A DNA stretch of 64,000 bases from Hyphomicrobiales bacterium (GCA_027483505.1 JAIXUP010000058.1:1-64000), one strand, 5' to 3'; positions 51,461 through 61,514 are shown, numbered from the stretch's first letter. Translations and numbers: made by a program. The notes: generated by a model not told the origin, from the letters alone.

Positions 51461-53317
51461 ATGTCGATGTTCAAGATCTATCTTCGCGTTCTGGGACAGC
51501 TTGGTCCCGAGAAGCGGCTGGGCGTCTTCCTCGCCCTTGCCAACCTGTTCCTGGCGGTTGCGGCCTTCGCCGAACCGGTGCTGTTCGGCAAGATCATCGA
51601 TGTCCTGACCCGGACGGCCGGCACCGGCGTGAAGCCGACCTGGCCGGAACTGATGCCGTTGATGCTGGGCTGGGTCGGATTCGGCATCTTCACCATCATG
51701 GCCGGCGTTTTTGTGGCCCTGCATGCCGACCGGCTCGCACATCGCCGCCGCCTTGCGGTGATGGCGGACTATTTCGAGCACGCGCTGACGCTGCCGATCG
51801 CCTACCACACCGCCACACATTCGGGCCGCGTGCTGAAGGTCATGCTGGATGGCACGTCAGGCATGTGGGGCCTTTGGCTTTCGTTCTTCCGCGAGCATTG
51901 CGCCTCGATCGTGGCGCTGTTCGTGCTGCTGCCCTTCACCATGTGGCTCAACTGGCAGATGGGCCTGCTGCTGGTCGTGCTGGTGCTCTTTTTCGGGGCG
52001 CTCACCGCCTTCGTGCTGCGCAAGACCGAGAAGCTGCAAGGCAGCGTCGAGCGCTACCATTCCGACCTCGCCGAGAGGGCGTCGGACGCGCTCGGCAATG
52101 TGCCGGTGATCCAGAGCTTCACGCGCATCGAGACAGAGGTGCGCGGCCTGCACACAACCATCAAGAGCCTGCTCGATGCGCAAATTCCGGTGCTGTCTTG
52201 GTGGGCGCTGGCGACCATCGCCACCCGCGCCTCGGCCACGCTGACGGTGTTGTCGATCTTCTCGCTCGGCACGTATCTCTACATGCAGGGGCTGACCACG
52301 GTCGGCGAGATCGTGACCTTCACCAGCTTCGCCACCATGCTGATCGGGCGGCTCGAACAGGTGGTCGGCTTCGTCAACTTCATCTTCATGCAGGCCCCGA
52401 AGATGCGCGAGTTCTTCGAGGTCATGGACACCTTGCCGCAGGTGCGCGACAAGCCGGATGGCAGGGAAGCGACGCGCCTGTCCGGGCAGATCAGCTTCAG
52501 CAACGTCTCCTTCTCCTATGATGGCAAGCGTCCCGCCGTGCTGGACGTGTCGTTCGATGTCTCCCCCGGCGAGACGATCGCCATCGTCGGCTCGACCGGC
52601 TCGGGCAAGTCGACCACGCTCGGGCTGCTGCACCGCGCCTTCGATCCGCAATCGGGTGGCATCAGCGCCGATGGCGTCGACCTGCGCGACTACACGCTCG
52701 GCTCGCTGAGGCGGAACATCGGCGTCGTCTTCCAGGAGCCGATGCTGTTTGCCCGCACCATCCGCGAGAACCTTCTGGTCGGCAAGCCGGACGCGACCGA
52801 GGATGAAATGCGCGAGGCGATCGAGCGCGCGCAGGCGACCGAGATCATGGGCCGCCAGACCGACGGGCTCGACACCATGGTGGGCGAGCGCGGCCGCACG
52901 CTCTCGGGCGGCGAGCGCCAGCGCATCTCGATTGCCCGTGCCTTGTTGAAAAATCCCCCGATTCTCATTCTGGATGAAGCGACCTCCGCGCTCGACGCGA
53001 CCACCGAGGCGAAGCTGCAGAAGGCGCTCGACGAGGTGATGAAGGGCCGCACCACATTCGTCATCGCCCACCGCCTCGCCACGATCCGCAATGCCACCCG
53101 CATCCTCGTCTTTGAGCAGGGCAAGGTTGTCGAAAGCGGCTCCTTCGAGGAACTGGTCGCCAAGGGTGGCCGCTTCGCCGCGCTGGCACGCGCGCAGTAT
53201 CTGGCGACGGACAAGCCTGCTGCCGACGGAAAACCCGCGAAAAAGGGCAAGAAGGCGGTCAGGGCCGCAGAGGAGATCGTGGCTGGCGGGCTGGCTGCGA
53301 AGCTGGGCGAAACGTAG
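51461..53317 (+). CDS. ndvA: cyclic beta-1,2-glucan exporter NdvA/ChvA
   Basis: 618-residue half-size ABC exporter: six membrane helices in residues about 20-310 and a nucleotide-binding domain with Walker [10 protein letters not shown] (377-385), signature [16 protein letters not shown], Walker [13 protein letters not shown]. Matches NdvA/ChvA, which exports cyclic glucans to the periplasm for osmoadaptation and host interaction. It has a basic tail. No cyclic glucan synthase (ndvB/chvB) is in the window. Confidence 0.93.
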   Translation: MSMFKIYLRVLGQLGPEKRLGVFLALANLFLAVAAFAEPVLFGKIIDVLTRTAGTGVKPTWPELMPLMLGWVGFGIFTIMAGVFVALHADRLAHRRRLAVMADYFEHALTLPIAYHTATHSGRVLKVMLDGTSGMWGLWLSFFREHCASIVALFVLLPFTMWLNWQMGLLLVVLVLFFGALTAFVLRKTEKLQGSVERYHSDLAERASDALGNVPVIQSFTRIETEVRGLHTTIKSLLDAQIPVLSWWALATIATRASATLTVLSIFSLGTYLYMQGLTTVGEIVTFTSFATMLIGRLEQVVGFVNFIFMQAPKMREFFEVMDTLPQVRDKPDGREATRLSGQISFSNVSFSYDGKRPAVLDVSFDVSPGETIAIVGSTGSGKSTTLGLLHRAFDPQSGGISADGVDLRDYTLGSLRRNIGVVFQEPMLFARTIRENLLVGKPDATEDEMREAIERAQATEIMGRQTDGLDTMVGERGRTLSGGERQRISIARALLKNPPILILDEATSALDATTEAKLQKALDEVMKGRTTFVIAHRLATIRNATRILVFEQGKVVESGSFEELVAKGGRFAALARAQYLATDKPAADGKPAKKGKKAVRAAEEIVAGGLAAKLGET

Positions 53318-53499
53318 TCGCGGCAGGCCCCCCGAAGGACTGGCGGGCTTGTTGCAACACTCAAGAATTGTGCAACGCCCAGCCACGCCAAACAACTCAA
53401 TCACGTCGGTGTTGCATGACTCCGTTTCGAAATGAATTTCGCGACTGCGTGCCGCCGGGGCCGGGTTTGTGTTCTGCCGCCCACGATCCGCATCCAGTT

Positions 53500-53544
53500 C
53501 CGCGGCTGTGAAAAACCGCGGATGGTCGGGTCAGGCCCGACCAT
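53500..53544 (-). terminator. tandem hairpins between ndvA and the corC-like gene
   Basis: Two adjacent inverted repeats: CCGCGG / CCGCGG (53500-53521) and a perfect 9-bp stem ATGGTCGGG / CCCGACCAT with a 5-base loop (53522-53544). Read on the minus strand, the second is followed by CGCGGTTTTTC. Placed 36 bp after the corC-like stop in a tail-to-tail gap, so a terminator for that operon is likely, perhaps in both directions. The rest of the 263-bp gap has a GTTGCA / TGCAAC dyad (53351-53376) and no gene. Confidence 0.6.
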
Positions 53545-53580
53545 TGCGGCGCAGTGCCGGGGGATCCAGATCGTCCATCC

Positions 53581-54873
53581 TCACGCCGCCTTCTTCTCCA
53601 CCGGCGTGATCTTCAGGCTCGTTACCTTGTTGCGGCTGCGGCGCATCACTTCGAAGCGGAAGCCGTGGAAGGTGAAGGCCTGGCCGGCATCGGGGATGAG
53701 GCGGGCTTCGTGGATGACCAGACCGGCGATGGTGGTGGCTTCCTCGTCGGGCAGGTTCCATTCCATGGCGCGGTTGACGTCGCGGATCGGGACAGAGCCG
53801 TCGACCACGACGGAGCCGTCAGGCTGCGGGCGCACCCCCTGCACGGTCAGGTCATGCTCGTCCTTGATGTCGCCGACGATCTCCTCGAGGATGTCTTCAA
53901 GCGTCACCAGTCCCATCACCTCGCCATATTCGTCGACGGCGAGGGCGAAGTGCGTCTTCTTGGCGAGGAAGGCCTTGAGCTGACCCGACAGCGACGAGTT
54001 GACCGGCACGAACCAGGGCGAGAACGAAATCTGCTGCACGTTGAGCTTGCCGGCGTCGCCTCCGACCGCGTCGAGCGCGCGCAGCAGGTCCTTGGCGTGC
54101 AGCACGCCGATGATGTTCTCGGTCGTGCCCCGCCACAGCGGCATCCGCGTATAGGGCGAAGCCAGCACCTCGCGCACGATTTCCGCAGGGCCGAGATCCG
54201 CATCGATGGTCCGCATCTTGGTGCGGTGGATCATCACGTCCTCGACCGTGAGTTCCTTGAGGTCGAGCAGGCCACCGAGCATGTCGCGGTCGGACTTGAC
54301 CACCCCGCCCTCGCGATGCAGCAGGTCGACCGTGCCCTTGATCTCGTCATGGGCGGAGAGCATCGACTGGTTCTCCCCGATGATCACGCCGAAGGGGCGC
54401 AGGATCAGGCGCACCAGGGCCTCGATGGCGTAGAGCAGCGGGGCGAACAGCGCCACCGCCCAGGACACGGGCCGCGCGAACAGCAGCGCCACCTGGTCAG
54501 GTTTGATGATGGCCACGGTCTTCGGCGTAACCTCGGCGAAGACGATGATGAACAGGGACATCAGCAAGGTGGCATAGATCACGCCGGCATCCCCGAACAT
54601 GCCGACCAGCACCACGGTGGTGAAGGACGACACGCCGACATTGACGATGTTGTTGCCGACCAGCATCGCGCCGATCAGCCTCTCGCGCGTCATCAACAGC
54701 CGGTTGACGATGGTGGCGCGCTTGTCGCCGCCGCTTTCGAGCGCATGCATGCGGGCGCGGGACGCGGCCGTGAGGGCGGTTTCGCTGGCCGAGAAGAAGG
54801 CCGACAGGGCCAGGCACAGCACGACGATCGCCAGCGCGATCCACGGGTTTGAGGAGATGTCGAAGATGTCCAT
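53581..54873 (-). CDS. HlyC/CorC family membrane protein (DUF21-CBS-CorC_HlyC)
   Basis: 430-residue protein: N-terminal DUF21 membrane domain (about 1-190, four helices including ALAIVVLCLALSAFFSASETA), a CBS pair (about 205-330) and a C-terminal transporter-associated domain (about 345-425). Family members act in magnesium/cobalt efflux or copper and heat tolerance. It lies 25 bp after aroB and completes the aroK-aroB-corC unit common in alphaproteobacteria. Confidence 0.92.
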   Translation of the reverse strand: MDIFDISSNPWIALAIVVLCLALSAFFSASETALTAASRARMHALESGGDKRATIVNRLLMTRERLIGAMLVGNNIVNVGVSSFTTVVLVGMFGDAGVIYATLLMSLFIIVFAEVTPKTVAIIKPDQVALLFARPVSWAVALFAPLLYAIEALVRLILRPFGVIIGENQSMLSAHDEIKGTVDLLHREGGVVKSDRDMLGGLLDLKELTVEDVMIHRTKMRTIDADLGPAEIVREVLASPYTRMPLWRGTTENIIGVLHAKDLLRALDAVGGDAGKLNVQQISFSPWFVPVNSSLSGQLKAFLAKKTHFALAVDEYGEVMGLVTLEDILEEIVGDIKDEHDLTVQGVRPQPDGSVVVDGSVPIRDVNRAMEWNLPDEEATTIAGLVIHEARLIPDAGQAFTFHGFRFEVMRRSRNKVTSLKITPVEKKAA

Positions 54874-54898
54874 GGCAGTGAAGTAGTGCGAAACGGCC

Positions 54899-56029
54899 TC
54901 AGGTGCCAGCCATCTCGTGGTGCAGAAAGCGGATCACCGTCTTGGCCGGGATGTTGCGGGCGATGAAACTGTCCCCGATGCCACGGGCGAGGATGAACGT
55001 GAGTTCACCGGCGCTCACCTTCTTGTCCTGCGCCATTGCATTCAGCATCGCTTCCGGCGAACCCGCGCCGCCCGGCACATCGCCAAGGCGCGTCGGCATG
55101 CCGAGCGCGTTCAGATGGGCCGTCACGCGTGCGGCGTCCTGCCCGGAGCACAACGCCAGCGCAACCGAAAACCGGAAGGCAAGCGCCAGTCCCACCGAGA
55201 CCGCCTCGCCATGCACCATGCGGGCATTGTCATAGGCGACAATCCGCTCGATGGCATGGGCGAAGGTATGGCCGAGATTGAGCAGTGCACGCTCGCCGTC
55301 CTCGCGCTCGTCCCGCATGACGATGGCCGCCTTTGCGGCGCAGCTCATGGCCACGGCGTGATCCAGTTCCGGGCCGCCGGCGATGACCGCAGCGCCGTGG
55401 CGCTCGCACCATTCGAAAAAGCCGTGGTCATTGATCAGGCCGTACTTCACCACCTCGGCATAGCCGGCCTTGCGCTCGCGCGGCGGCAAGGTGTCGATCA
55501 GGGCGGTGTCGGCCAGCACCAGAGCCGGTTGGTGGAAGGCGCCGACAAGATTCTTGCCATGGGGCGAGTTGATCCCCGTCTTGCCGCCCACCGATGAATC
55601 GACCTGGGCCAGCAATGTTGTCGGCGCCTGCACCAGGCGCACGCCGCGCCGCAGCGTGGCGGCGGCAAAACCGGCCAGATCGCCGACCACGCCCCCGCCT
55701 AGCGCAAGCACCACGTCCTTGCGCTCGATCCTGGCCGCCAGAAGCCCGTCGCAGACCTCGGCGAACATGCCATAGGACTTGGATGTCTCGCCGGGCGGAA
55801 TGCTGATGCGGGCATGCTCCAGCCCTGCCGCCGACAGCGACGCCTCCAGCGCAGCCGCGTGCAGCGGCCCGACATGATCGTCGGTGACGATCGCGACCTT
55901 GCGCACCTGCCCCAGCGCTGCGATGCGCTGGCCGGCGCCTGCCAGAAGGTTGCGGCCGATGCTGATGTCATAGGCGGCCCCCGGAAGGGTCACAGTGACG
56001 GTTGCAGGAGGCGCAACTGGCTGGCTCAT
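54899..56029 (-). CDS. aroB: 3-dehydroquinate synthase
   Basis: 376-residue shikimate-pathway enzyme converting DAHP to 3-dehydroquinate with NAD and zinc. Family signatures: PPGETSKS, ALGGGVVGDLAGFAAATLRRG-type region, QVDSSVGGKTGIN, KAGYAEVVKYGL and LNLGHTFAHAIE. Start overlaps the aroK stop (ATGA). Confidence 0.97.
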   Translation of the reverse strand: MSQPVAPPATVTVTLPGAAYDISIGRNLLAGAGQRIAALGQVRKVAIVTDDHVGPLHAAALEASLSAAGLEHARISIPPGETSKSYGMFAEVCDGLLAARIERKDVVLALGGGVVGDLAGFAAATLRRGVRLVQAPTTLLAQVDSSVGGKTGINSPHGKNLVGAFHQPALVLADTALIDTLPPRERKAGYAEVVKYGLINDHGFFEWCERHGAAVIAGGPELDHAVAMSCAAKAAIVMRDEREDGERALLNLGHTFAHAIERIVAYDNARMVHGEAVSVGLALAFRFSVALALCSGQDAARVTAHLNALGMPTRLGDVPGGAGSPEAMLNAMAQDKKVSAGELTFILARGIGDSFIARNIPAKTVIRFLHHEMAGT

Positions 56030-56631
56030 GCCTCGCGCCGCTCGTCTGTCGCAGGCCGTTCGGCGAACTCTTCAAGGGCCGCCAGCACGGCTTCAACGAC
56101 CACCTCGTGCGGCTCCTCGCGCGACATCACGGCGATGTCGGCCAGGGCGTAGACCGGTTCACGGTCCGCGATCAGGGCGCGCAGCGTGGCCTCCGGATCG
56201 GGCGTGCGCAGCAAGGGCCGGTTGCTGCGCTTCTTCACGCGTCGGTACAGCGTGTCGAAATCAGCCCGGAGCCAGACGGATATCGCGGTCTGGGCGATGC
56301 GGGCGCGGGTCTCGGGGCTCATGAAGGCGCCGCCGCCGGTCGCGATCACCTGCGGCCCCTGCCCCAGCAGCCTGGCGATGACCCGCCGTTCACCGGCCCG
56401 GAACTCCGCCTCGCCATGGCTGGCGAAAATGTCGGGAATCGACATGCCGGCGGCTGTTTCGATCTCGGTGTCGGCATCCACGAAGCGCAGCCCCAGCCTT
56501 GCAGCCAGGCGGGTGCCGATCGTGCTCTTGCCCGATCCCATCATCCCCACCAGCACGACCGGGCGCTCCCCGAGCCGCTCTCGCAAGCTCGAAGCCGGCA
56601 GTGCCATCGTCGTGGTGCTCGTTCCGCCCAT
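56026..56631 (-). CDS. aroK: shikimate kinase
   Basis: 201-residue kinase phosphorylating shikimate. Walker A GMMGSGKST (29-37), shikimate-binding DADTEIE and FRAGERRVIARLL, and the conserved TGGGAFM. A Thr-rich N-terminal tail precedes the fold; an in-frame ATG eight codons on is the alternative start. First gene of the unit, divergent from the xerD pair. Confidence 0.96.
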   Translation of the reverse strand: MGGTSTTTMALPASSLRERLGERPVVLVGMMGSGKSTIGTRLAARLGLRFVDADTEIETAAGMSIPDIFASHGEAEFRAGERRVIARLLGQGPQVIATGGGAFMSPETRARIAQTAISVWLRADFDTLYRRVKKRSNRPLLRTPDPEATLRALIADREPVYALADIAVMSREEPHEVVVEAVLAALEEFAERPATDERREA

Positions 56632-56777
56632 TGAGCGCCTCTAGCATGGGCGGCCGGCCCAAGTCATCCTGCCGCAGCCCTGCAGCCACAGCGAACTTCG
56701 CCCGAGGGAAGGCTTGCAAGCCGTCCGGCAACAGGCCATTGAAAGGCGCAACAGCCTCCCAACCACGGGTTCAGACT

Positions 56778-56921
56778 TTGCCGACACTGTTCAGGTTTCT
56801 CGGATTTCTGGCCATTCTGGGAGCGATCGTGTTCGGCGGCATGCTGGCACTCACCATCTTCGTCACGCCGGAGCAGCGCGAGATGAGCGCGCCGATTCCG
56901 GCCCAGCGGTTCAACCGATGA
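56778..56921 (+). CDS. small 47-residue membrane protein coupled to xerD
   Basis: A short open frame, translated from a TTG, gives a protein with one membrane helix (LGFLAILGAIVFGGMLALTIF) and a tail ending PAQRFNR. Similar short proteins with an FVxP-type turn after the helix precede tyrosine recombinase genes in other Hyphomicrobiales. The stop overlaps the xerD start (ATGA), which supports that it is translated. No ATG is available nearby, and longer upstream starts would enter the aroK promoter and gene. Function unknown. Confidence 0.65.
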   Translation: MPTLFRFLGFLAILGAIVFGGMLALTIFVTPEQREMSAPIPAQRFNR

Positions 56922-57850
56922 GCGGGCGGGGCCAGCGGCTCATAACGCTGTTCCTTGACATGATGGCCGCCGAGCGCGGCGCGGCCAGGACCACCCTGTC
57001 AGCCTATGAAGCCGACCTGTCGGATTATGCCGGCTTCCTGCGCCGCGATGCCGGGGTCCTGGCGGCGACGCCCGACCAGATCCGGGCCTACCTGGCCGAT
57101 CTGCGGGACCGGGGGCTGAAAGCCTCCTCGGCAGCGCGCCGGTTGTCGGCCGTGCGCCAGTTCCACCGCTTCCTCTATGCGGAGGGGCACCGCGCCGATG
57201 ATCCGACCGCCGCGCTCAGCGGCCCGAAGCGCGCCCGCAGCCTGCCGAAGACGCTCAGCATCGCCGATGTCGACCGGCTGCTGGCGGTAGCGCGCGAGCC
57301 TCTCGACAGCGCCGCCGCGAGTCACGGTGAGAAGCTGAGGGCCGCCCGGATGAGCTGCCTTCTCGAACTGGTCTACGCAACAGGCCTGCGCGTCTCGGAA
57401 CTGATCAGCCTTCCGGTGTCCGCAGCGCGTGCGAAGGAGGACTTCCTGATCGTCAGGGGCAAGGGCAACAAGGAGCGGCTCGTGCCGCTTACGCCCGCTG
57501 CGAAGGCGATGGCGCGGATCTATCTCGATCTGGCTGGAACGCCGAGCAGGAGCGCCAGCGCCTTCCTCTTCCCGGCTGACAGTGAAAGCGGCCATCTCAC
57601 ACGGCAGGCCTTCGCCCGCGATTTGAAGCTGGTCGCTGCAGGCGCCGGCCTCAGCGCGGATCTGGTCAGCCCGCATGTTCTGCGCCATGCCTTTGCCAGC
57701 CATCTGCTGCAGAATGGCGCTGATCTGCGTGTGGTCCAGGAGCTGTTGGGGCATGCCGACATCTCGACCACGCAGATCTACACGCACGTCCTCGACGAGC
57801 GCCTGAAGGCGATGGTGCGGGACCTTCACCCCCTCGGCGAGAAGCCCTGA
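56918..57850 (+). CDS. xerD: tyrosine recombinase XerD
   Basis: 310-residue site-specific recombinase resolving chromosome dimers at dif with XerC. Catalytic residues are all present: Arg158 (GLRVSEL), Lys182 (RGKGNKERLVP), His253 and Arg256 (HVLRHAFASHLL), His279 (LLGHADISTTQ) and Tyr288. An N-terminal SAM-like DNA-binding domain occupies the first 100 residues. The layout is that of the housekeeping protein, not a phage or integron integrase. Confidence 0.95.
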   Translation: MSGRGQRLITLFLDMMAAERGAARTTLSAYEADLSDYAGFLRRDAGVLAATPDQIRAYLADLRDRGLKASSAARRLSAVRQFHRFLYAEGHRADDPTAALSGPKRARSLPKTLSIADVDRLLAVAREPLDSAAASHGEKLRAARMSCLLELVYATGLRVSELISLPVSAARAKEDFLIVRGKGNKERLVPLTPAAKAMARIYLDLAGTPSRSASAFLFPADSESGHLTRQAFARDLKLVAAGAGLSADLVSPHVLRHAFASHLLQNGADLRVVQELLGHADISTTQIYTHVLDERLKAMVRDLHPLGEKP

Positions 57851-57871
57851 CCGCGCTGGTGCGGGCGGCTG

Positions 57872-58180
57872 TCAGACAGACCGCTTGAACGCTGCGAGGA
57901 ACAGAGGCAGCAGCACGCTTGAGAGCCCGCAGACGAGCAGGGCATTGGTGAAATCCCTTCGGTTTGGCGGCATGCCAAGCCAGTTGAGCAGCAGCAGGCC
58001 CAGGCTGGCGCCGATGAACATCAGGATGGTGTTGAGAATGATCCCGAAGCTCAGCCGCTCCATGATCAGGTCGATCATGTAAGCCATGATCAGGAAGACG
58101 CCGAAGGAGACGCCGATGAGAAACCACAGTTCGTCCCGCGAGATGAACCTCAGTCCCAGCAAGTGCACAATTTCCGCCAT
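57872..58180 (-). CDS. small three-helix membrane protein, unrecognised
   Basis: 102-residue protein with three hydrophobic segments: ELWFLIGVSFGVFLIMAYMI, FGIILNTILMFIGASLGLLLLNW and ALLVCGLSSVLLPLFLAAF, and a short basic tail. No known domain is recognised. It lies in the interval between xerD and the YihY gene, reading left, with an AT-rich upstream region (about 58190-58250) likely to be its promoter. Reality supported by clean start, hydrophobic pattern and codon use. Confidence 0.75.
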   Translation of the reverse strand: MAEIVHLLGLRFISRDELWFLIGVSFGVFLIMAYMIDLIMERLSFGIILNTILMFIGASLGLLLLNWLGMPPNRRDFTNALLVCGLSSVLLPLFLAAFKRSV

Positions 58181-58312
58181 GCGCGCACCTCGAATAACAA
58201 TTCTTGAATGAAATATCGGTCAAAGTCGCATAAAATGAATGACAAAGGATGAAGGCAATTGCCACGTTTCCGGGGCATGCCGCACACCGCGTCAAGCCCG
58301 CGAGCGGGGAGG

Positions 58313-59173
58313 TCAGAAGGTCGACAACGCCTCGCGGATCTTGGGCCGCGGCTTTGTCTCATCCTCGATCGCGCCGTTCAGTTCGGCCCCCAGCAGGAAG
58401 ATTGCCGACAGCACGTAGAGGAACACGAGCGCGATCATCGCCGTGGCCAGGCCGGCATAGGTCGTGACATAGGCTCCGGCAAAAGAGTCGAGATAGGCGC
58501 CGAAGATCACGCCTCCCAGCAGCCAGAACACAAGGGTGAAGATGATGCCGGGCCGCAGCGCCGGCCAGCTCATGCGCCCGGCCGGCAGGAGCCGGTGCGC
58601 GATCGCCAGGGCAAAGATCACGATGAGCGCGGCAACGGCGATGCGCGTGAAGGCGAGGACGCCGCCAAACGGAGCCAGGGCCGGCACCCAGCGCAGGAGC
58701 GCGCGCCAGCCGAGCGGGAACAGCACGATCAGAAGGGCAAAAGCGATCATGGCGATCGCCGCCGCGATGACGTAGCCGATCGATTCCAGGCGCGTGACCC
58801 AGAAGCTGCGCCATTCATAAGCCTCGTAGGCCCGGTTGAGTCCGACGCGCAGCGCCTCCACACCCGATGACGCGAAATACAGCGACAGGATCGCGCCGAT
58901 GACGAGCGCATCGCCGCGCACCGCCGTCAGGACCGAGCGGATTTCGTTGGCGATCGGTTGCGCCACCTCCTTCGGCCAGGCTTCCAGCAGCAGGCGGGCC
59001 ACCTCATTGGCCAGGTTCTCCGAGCCGAACAGCCCGGCGAGCGCGGTCACCAGTATCAGGAACGGGAACAGCGACATCAGCACCGAAAGGGCGATGTGGC
59101 TGGCGATCGCCCAGCCGTCATGGGCGATGAAACGGTCGAAGGCCGACCTCAGGAGACGAAGCGCGCGGATCAT
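58313..59173 (-). CDS. YihY/BrkB family inner-membrane protein
   Basis: 286-residue protein of the YihY/virulence factor BrkB family with about six membrane helices; clear segments are IALSVLMSLFPFLILVTALAG, FASSGVEALRVGLNRAY and TYAGLATAMIALVFLYV. Function in the family is unproven (not RNase BN). It is 43 bp downstream of the ABC exporter gene on the same strand. Confidence 0.9.
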   Translation of the reverse strand: MIRALRLLRSAFDRFIAHDGWAIASHIALSVLMSLFPFLILVTALAGLFGSENLANEVARLLLEAWPKEVAQPIANEIRSVLTAVRGDALVIGAILSLYFASSGVEALRVGLNRAYEAYEWRSFWVTRLESIGYVIAAAIAMIAFALLIVLFPLGWRALLRWVPALAPFGGVLAFTRIAVAALIVIFALAIAHRLLPAGRMSWPALRPGIIFTLVFWLLGGVIFGAYLDSFAGAYVTTYAGLATAMIALVFLYVLSAIFLLGAELNGAIEDETKPRPKIREALSTF

Positions 59174-59216
59174 CGGGCCTGACTATCATGAAAGCTCCGG
59201 CGTTGCAGGCCGGCGC

Positions 59217-61007
59217 TCACTCCTGCGAGCCGAACTGCAGTTGCGCCAGCCGCGCATAGAGCCCGCCGCGCGCGACCAGCGCTTCGTGCGTCCCCTCCTC
59301 GACGATCCGCCCCTTGTCGATCACCACGATCCGGTCCGCCGACAGGACGGTCGCCAGCCTGTGCGCCACCACCAGCGTCGTGCGGCTGCGCATCAGCTCT
59401 TCAAGGGCTAACTGCACCGCCCGCTCGCTTTCGGAGTCGAGCGCCGAGGTCGCCTCGTCGAGCAGGAGAATAGGCGCATCCTTCAGAATGGCGCGCGCGA
59501 TGGCGAGCCGCTGCCGTTGGCCGCCGGACAGCGTCACGCCGCGCTCGCCGATCTCGGTTTCGTAGCCATGCGGAAGGCCGGCGATGAAATCATGCGCCGA
59601 CGCCATCTGCGCCGCCTTGAGCACATCGGCGTCGCTGGCCTCCGGCCGGCCATAGCGGATGTTGTCGCTGACGCTCGCGCCGAAGACCACCGGGTCCTGC
59701 GGCACGAGCGCGAAGGCCCGGCGCCAGTCGGTCGGATCGGCTCCGGTGGACGCGATGTTGTCGACCGTGATCACGCCCGCCTGGGGATCGTAGAAGCGCA
59801 AGGCAAGCTGCAGCACCGTGCTCTTGCCGGCGCCTGACGGCCCCACCAGCGCGACGCGCTCTCCCGGCTTCACATGCAAGGTGAAGTCATCGAGCGCGGC
59901 GTCGTCGCGGCCCGCATAACGGAAGGTGACGTGGCTGAACGAGAGCGATCCGGCAATCCTCGCGGGCAGCGGCGCCGGGTTGGGCGGCGGCGCCACCGCC
60001 GGACGCGCGGCCAGCAATTCGCCTATGCGACCGGCAGACCCGGCCGCCGCTTGGACCTCGCCATAGACCTCGGACAGTTGCCCGAGCGAGCTTGCGGCGA
60101 AGACGGCATAGAGCACGAACTGCGAAAGCCGCCCGCCCGTCATCGTGCCGGCCATCACGTCGGCAGCCCCCGTCCACAGCACCCAGACCACGCTGGCGGA
60201 CACCATGAAAATGCCGAAGCCCGACAGCCAGGCGCGCGCCGCCGTCGATTTCCGCGCAGCCTCGAAGGCGTTCTCCGCCGCCACGGAAAAGCGCCGCGTG
60301 GTCTCGGCCTCCGCGCCGAACGCCTGCATGGTGCGCGAGGCGCCGATCGCTTCGGTGGCGTAGGCCGAGGCGTCGGCCAGCTTGTCCTGCGCCGTGCGTG
60401 CCTGACGCCGCACGCCGCGTCCGGACAGCACGAGCGGAATGACGATCAGCGGAATGGCGGCCAGAACAAGCATCGACAGGCGCGGGCTGGTGATGATCAT
60501 CATCACCGTCGCGCCCAGGAACAGCAGCGTGTTGCGCAGCGCGATCGAGGCGGACGCGCCGAAAGTCGACTGGATCTTGGTGGTGTCCGCCGACAGCCTG
60601 GAGACGATCTCACCCGACTTGGTCCGGTCGAAGAAGGCTGCGTCAAGCGTCGTGAGATGCCGGAAGACATCCTGCCGGACGGATGCGACAATGCGTTCCC
60701 CGAGCGTGATCACGAGGTAGTAGCGAACGGAACTGGCGATGGCGAGGACGGCGACGACGACGATCAGCGTCATGAAGTAGCTGTCGGTCCGGGAGCGCTC
60801 GGCCGCGTCGAAGGCGGTGTCGATGACCCTGCGCAGCGCCATTGGCAGGGTCAGGGTCGCCAGCGAAGCGACGAGCAAGGCGGCCAGCGCGGCCGCGATC
60901 TGCCATTTGTGTTGCCCGACATAAGGCAGCAGCGCCTTCAGCGCAGACATGGGGGCCTTGGGCGCCGCACCGCTGTCCGGGGTTGAACCCTTCTTTGGCT
61001 TTCGCAA
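59217..61007 (-). CDS. ABC exporter, fused permease and ATPase (MsbA/ABCB type)
   Basis: 596-residue half transporter: six helices over about 25-320 and a nucleotide-binding domain with Walker A GPSGAGKST, signature LSGGQRQRLAIARAIL, Walker [14 protein letters not shown] and D/H-loop RTTLVVAHRLATV. Probably a homodimeric exporter of a lipid, peptide or drug. It differs from the NdvA-type exporter in the window by its longer basic N-terminus. Divergent from rpmE. Confidence 0.92.
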   Translation of the reverse strand: MRKPKKGSTPDSGAAPKAPMSALKALLPYVGQHKWQIAAALAALLVASLATLTLPMALRRVIDTAFDAAERSRTDSYFMTLIVVVAVLAIASSVRYYLVITLGERIVASVRQDVFRHLTTLDAAFFDRTKSGEIVSRLSADTTKIQSTFGASASIALRNTLLFLGATVMMIITSPRLSMLVLAAIPLIVIPLVLSGRGVRRQARTAQDKLADASAYATEAIGASRTMQAFGAEAETTRRFSVAAENAFEAARKSTAARAWLSGFGIFMVSASVVWVLWTGAADVMAGTMTGGRLSQFVLYAVFAASSLGQLSEVYGEVQAAAGSAGRIGELLAARPAVAPPPNPAPLPARIAGSLSFSHVTFRYAGRDDAALDDFTLHVKPGERVALVGPSGAGKSTVLQLALRFYDPQAGVITVDNIASTGADPTDWRRAFALVPQDPVVFGASVSDNIRYGRPEASDADVLKAAQMASAHDFIAGLPHGYETEIGERGVTLSGGQRQRLAIARAILKDAPILLLDEATSALDSESERAVQLALEELMRSRTTLVVAHRLATVLSADRIVVIDKGRIVEEGTHEALVARGGLYARLAQLQFGSQE

Positions 61008-61123
61008 CTTGCGTCTCCCCCCTGGTTCGGTTATGACCCGCCCACTTTACCAACACTGTCGCATGACGTCGCGGTTGTCACTTTGATGTGACGCAAGATG
61101 TGTCCTGCGCGCAAGAGGCTGCG

Positions 61124-61351
61124 ATGAAAGACAAGATTCACCCGGACTATCACTTCATCAAGGTCGTGATGACCGACGGCACCGAGTACATGACGCGCTC
61201 GACCTACGGCAAGGACGGCGACACGATGAACCTCGACATCGATCCCAAGACCCACCCGGCCTGGACCGGCGGCACCCAGACCCTGATGGATCGCGGCGGC
61301 CGGCTGTCGCGTTTCAACAACAAGTTCAGCGGCATTTCCTTCAAGAAGTGA
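61124..61351 (+). CDS. rpmE: 50S ribosomal protein bL31
   Basis: 75-residue ribosomal protein starting [18 protein letters not shown] and ending [10 protein letters not shown]. It has no Cys at all, so it is a zinc-free (C-minus) form. GAGG precedes the ATG. A short dyad GTCAC-TTTGAT-GTGAC lies about 40 bp upstream and a strong terminator follows. Confidence 0.95.
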   Translation: MKDKIHPDYHFIKVVMTDGTEYMTRSTYGKDGDTMNLDIDPKTHPAWTGGTQTLMDRGGRLSRFNNKFSGISFKK

Positions 61352-61384
61352 GCACCCGGCGCCGTGCGCCACGGTGCTGTCTGA

Positions 61385-61409
61385 AAGCCCGGGACCGCCC
61401 GGGCTTTTT
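61385..61409 (+). terminator. Rho-independent terminator of rpmE
   Basis: Perfect 9-bp stem AAGCCCGGG / CCCGGGCTT with a 4-base loop ACCG, followed by further T residues (five T in a row including the stem end). It is 33 bp after the rpmE stop. Confidence 0.88.
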
Positions 61410-61514
61410 GCTGTCCGGCCGGACTTCTCCGAAAGTTGCTCTCGACGCCATACGCGCGGCATGATGTGACAGCGCGATGTCGCCCGGCAGAAGGCGGCAG
61501 GCAGGGAGCGAACG

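Noticed and set aside
56918-57850. tyrosine recombinase as mark of a mobile element
   Set aside because: Sequence and context (next to aroK-aroB, coupled small membrane gene) fit the housekeeping XerD.
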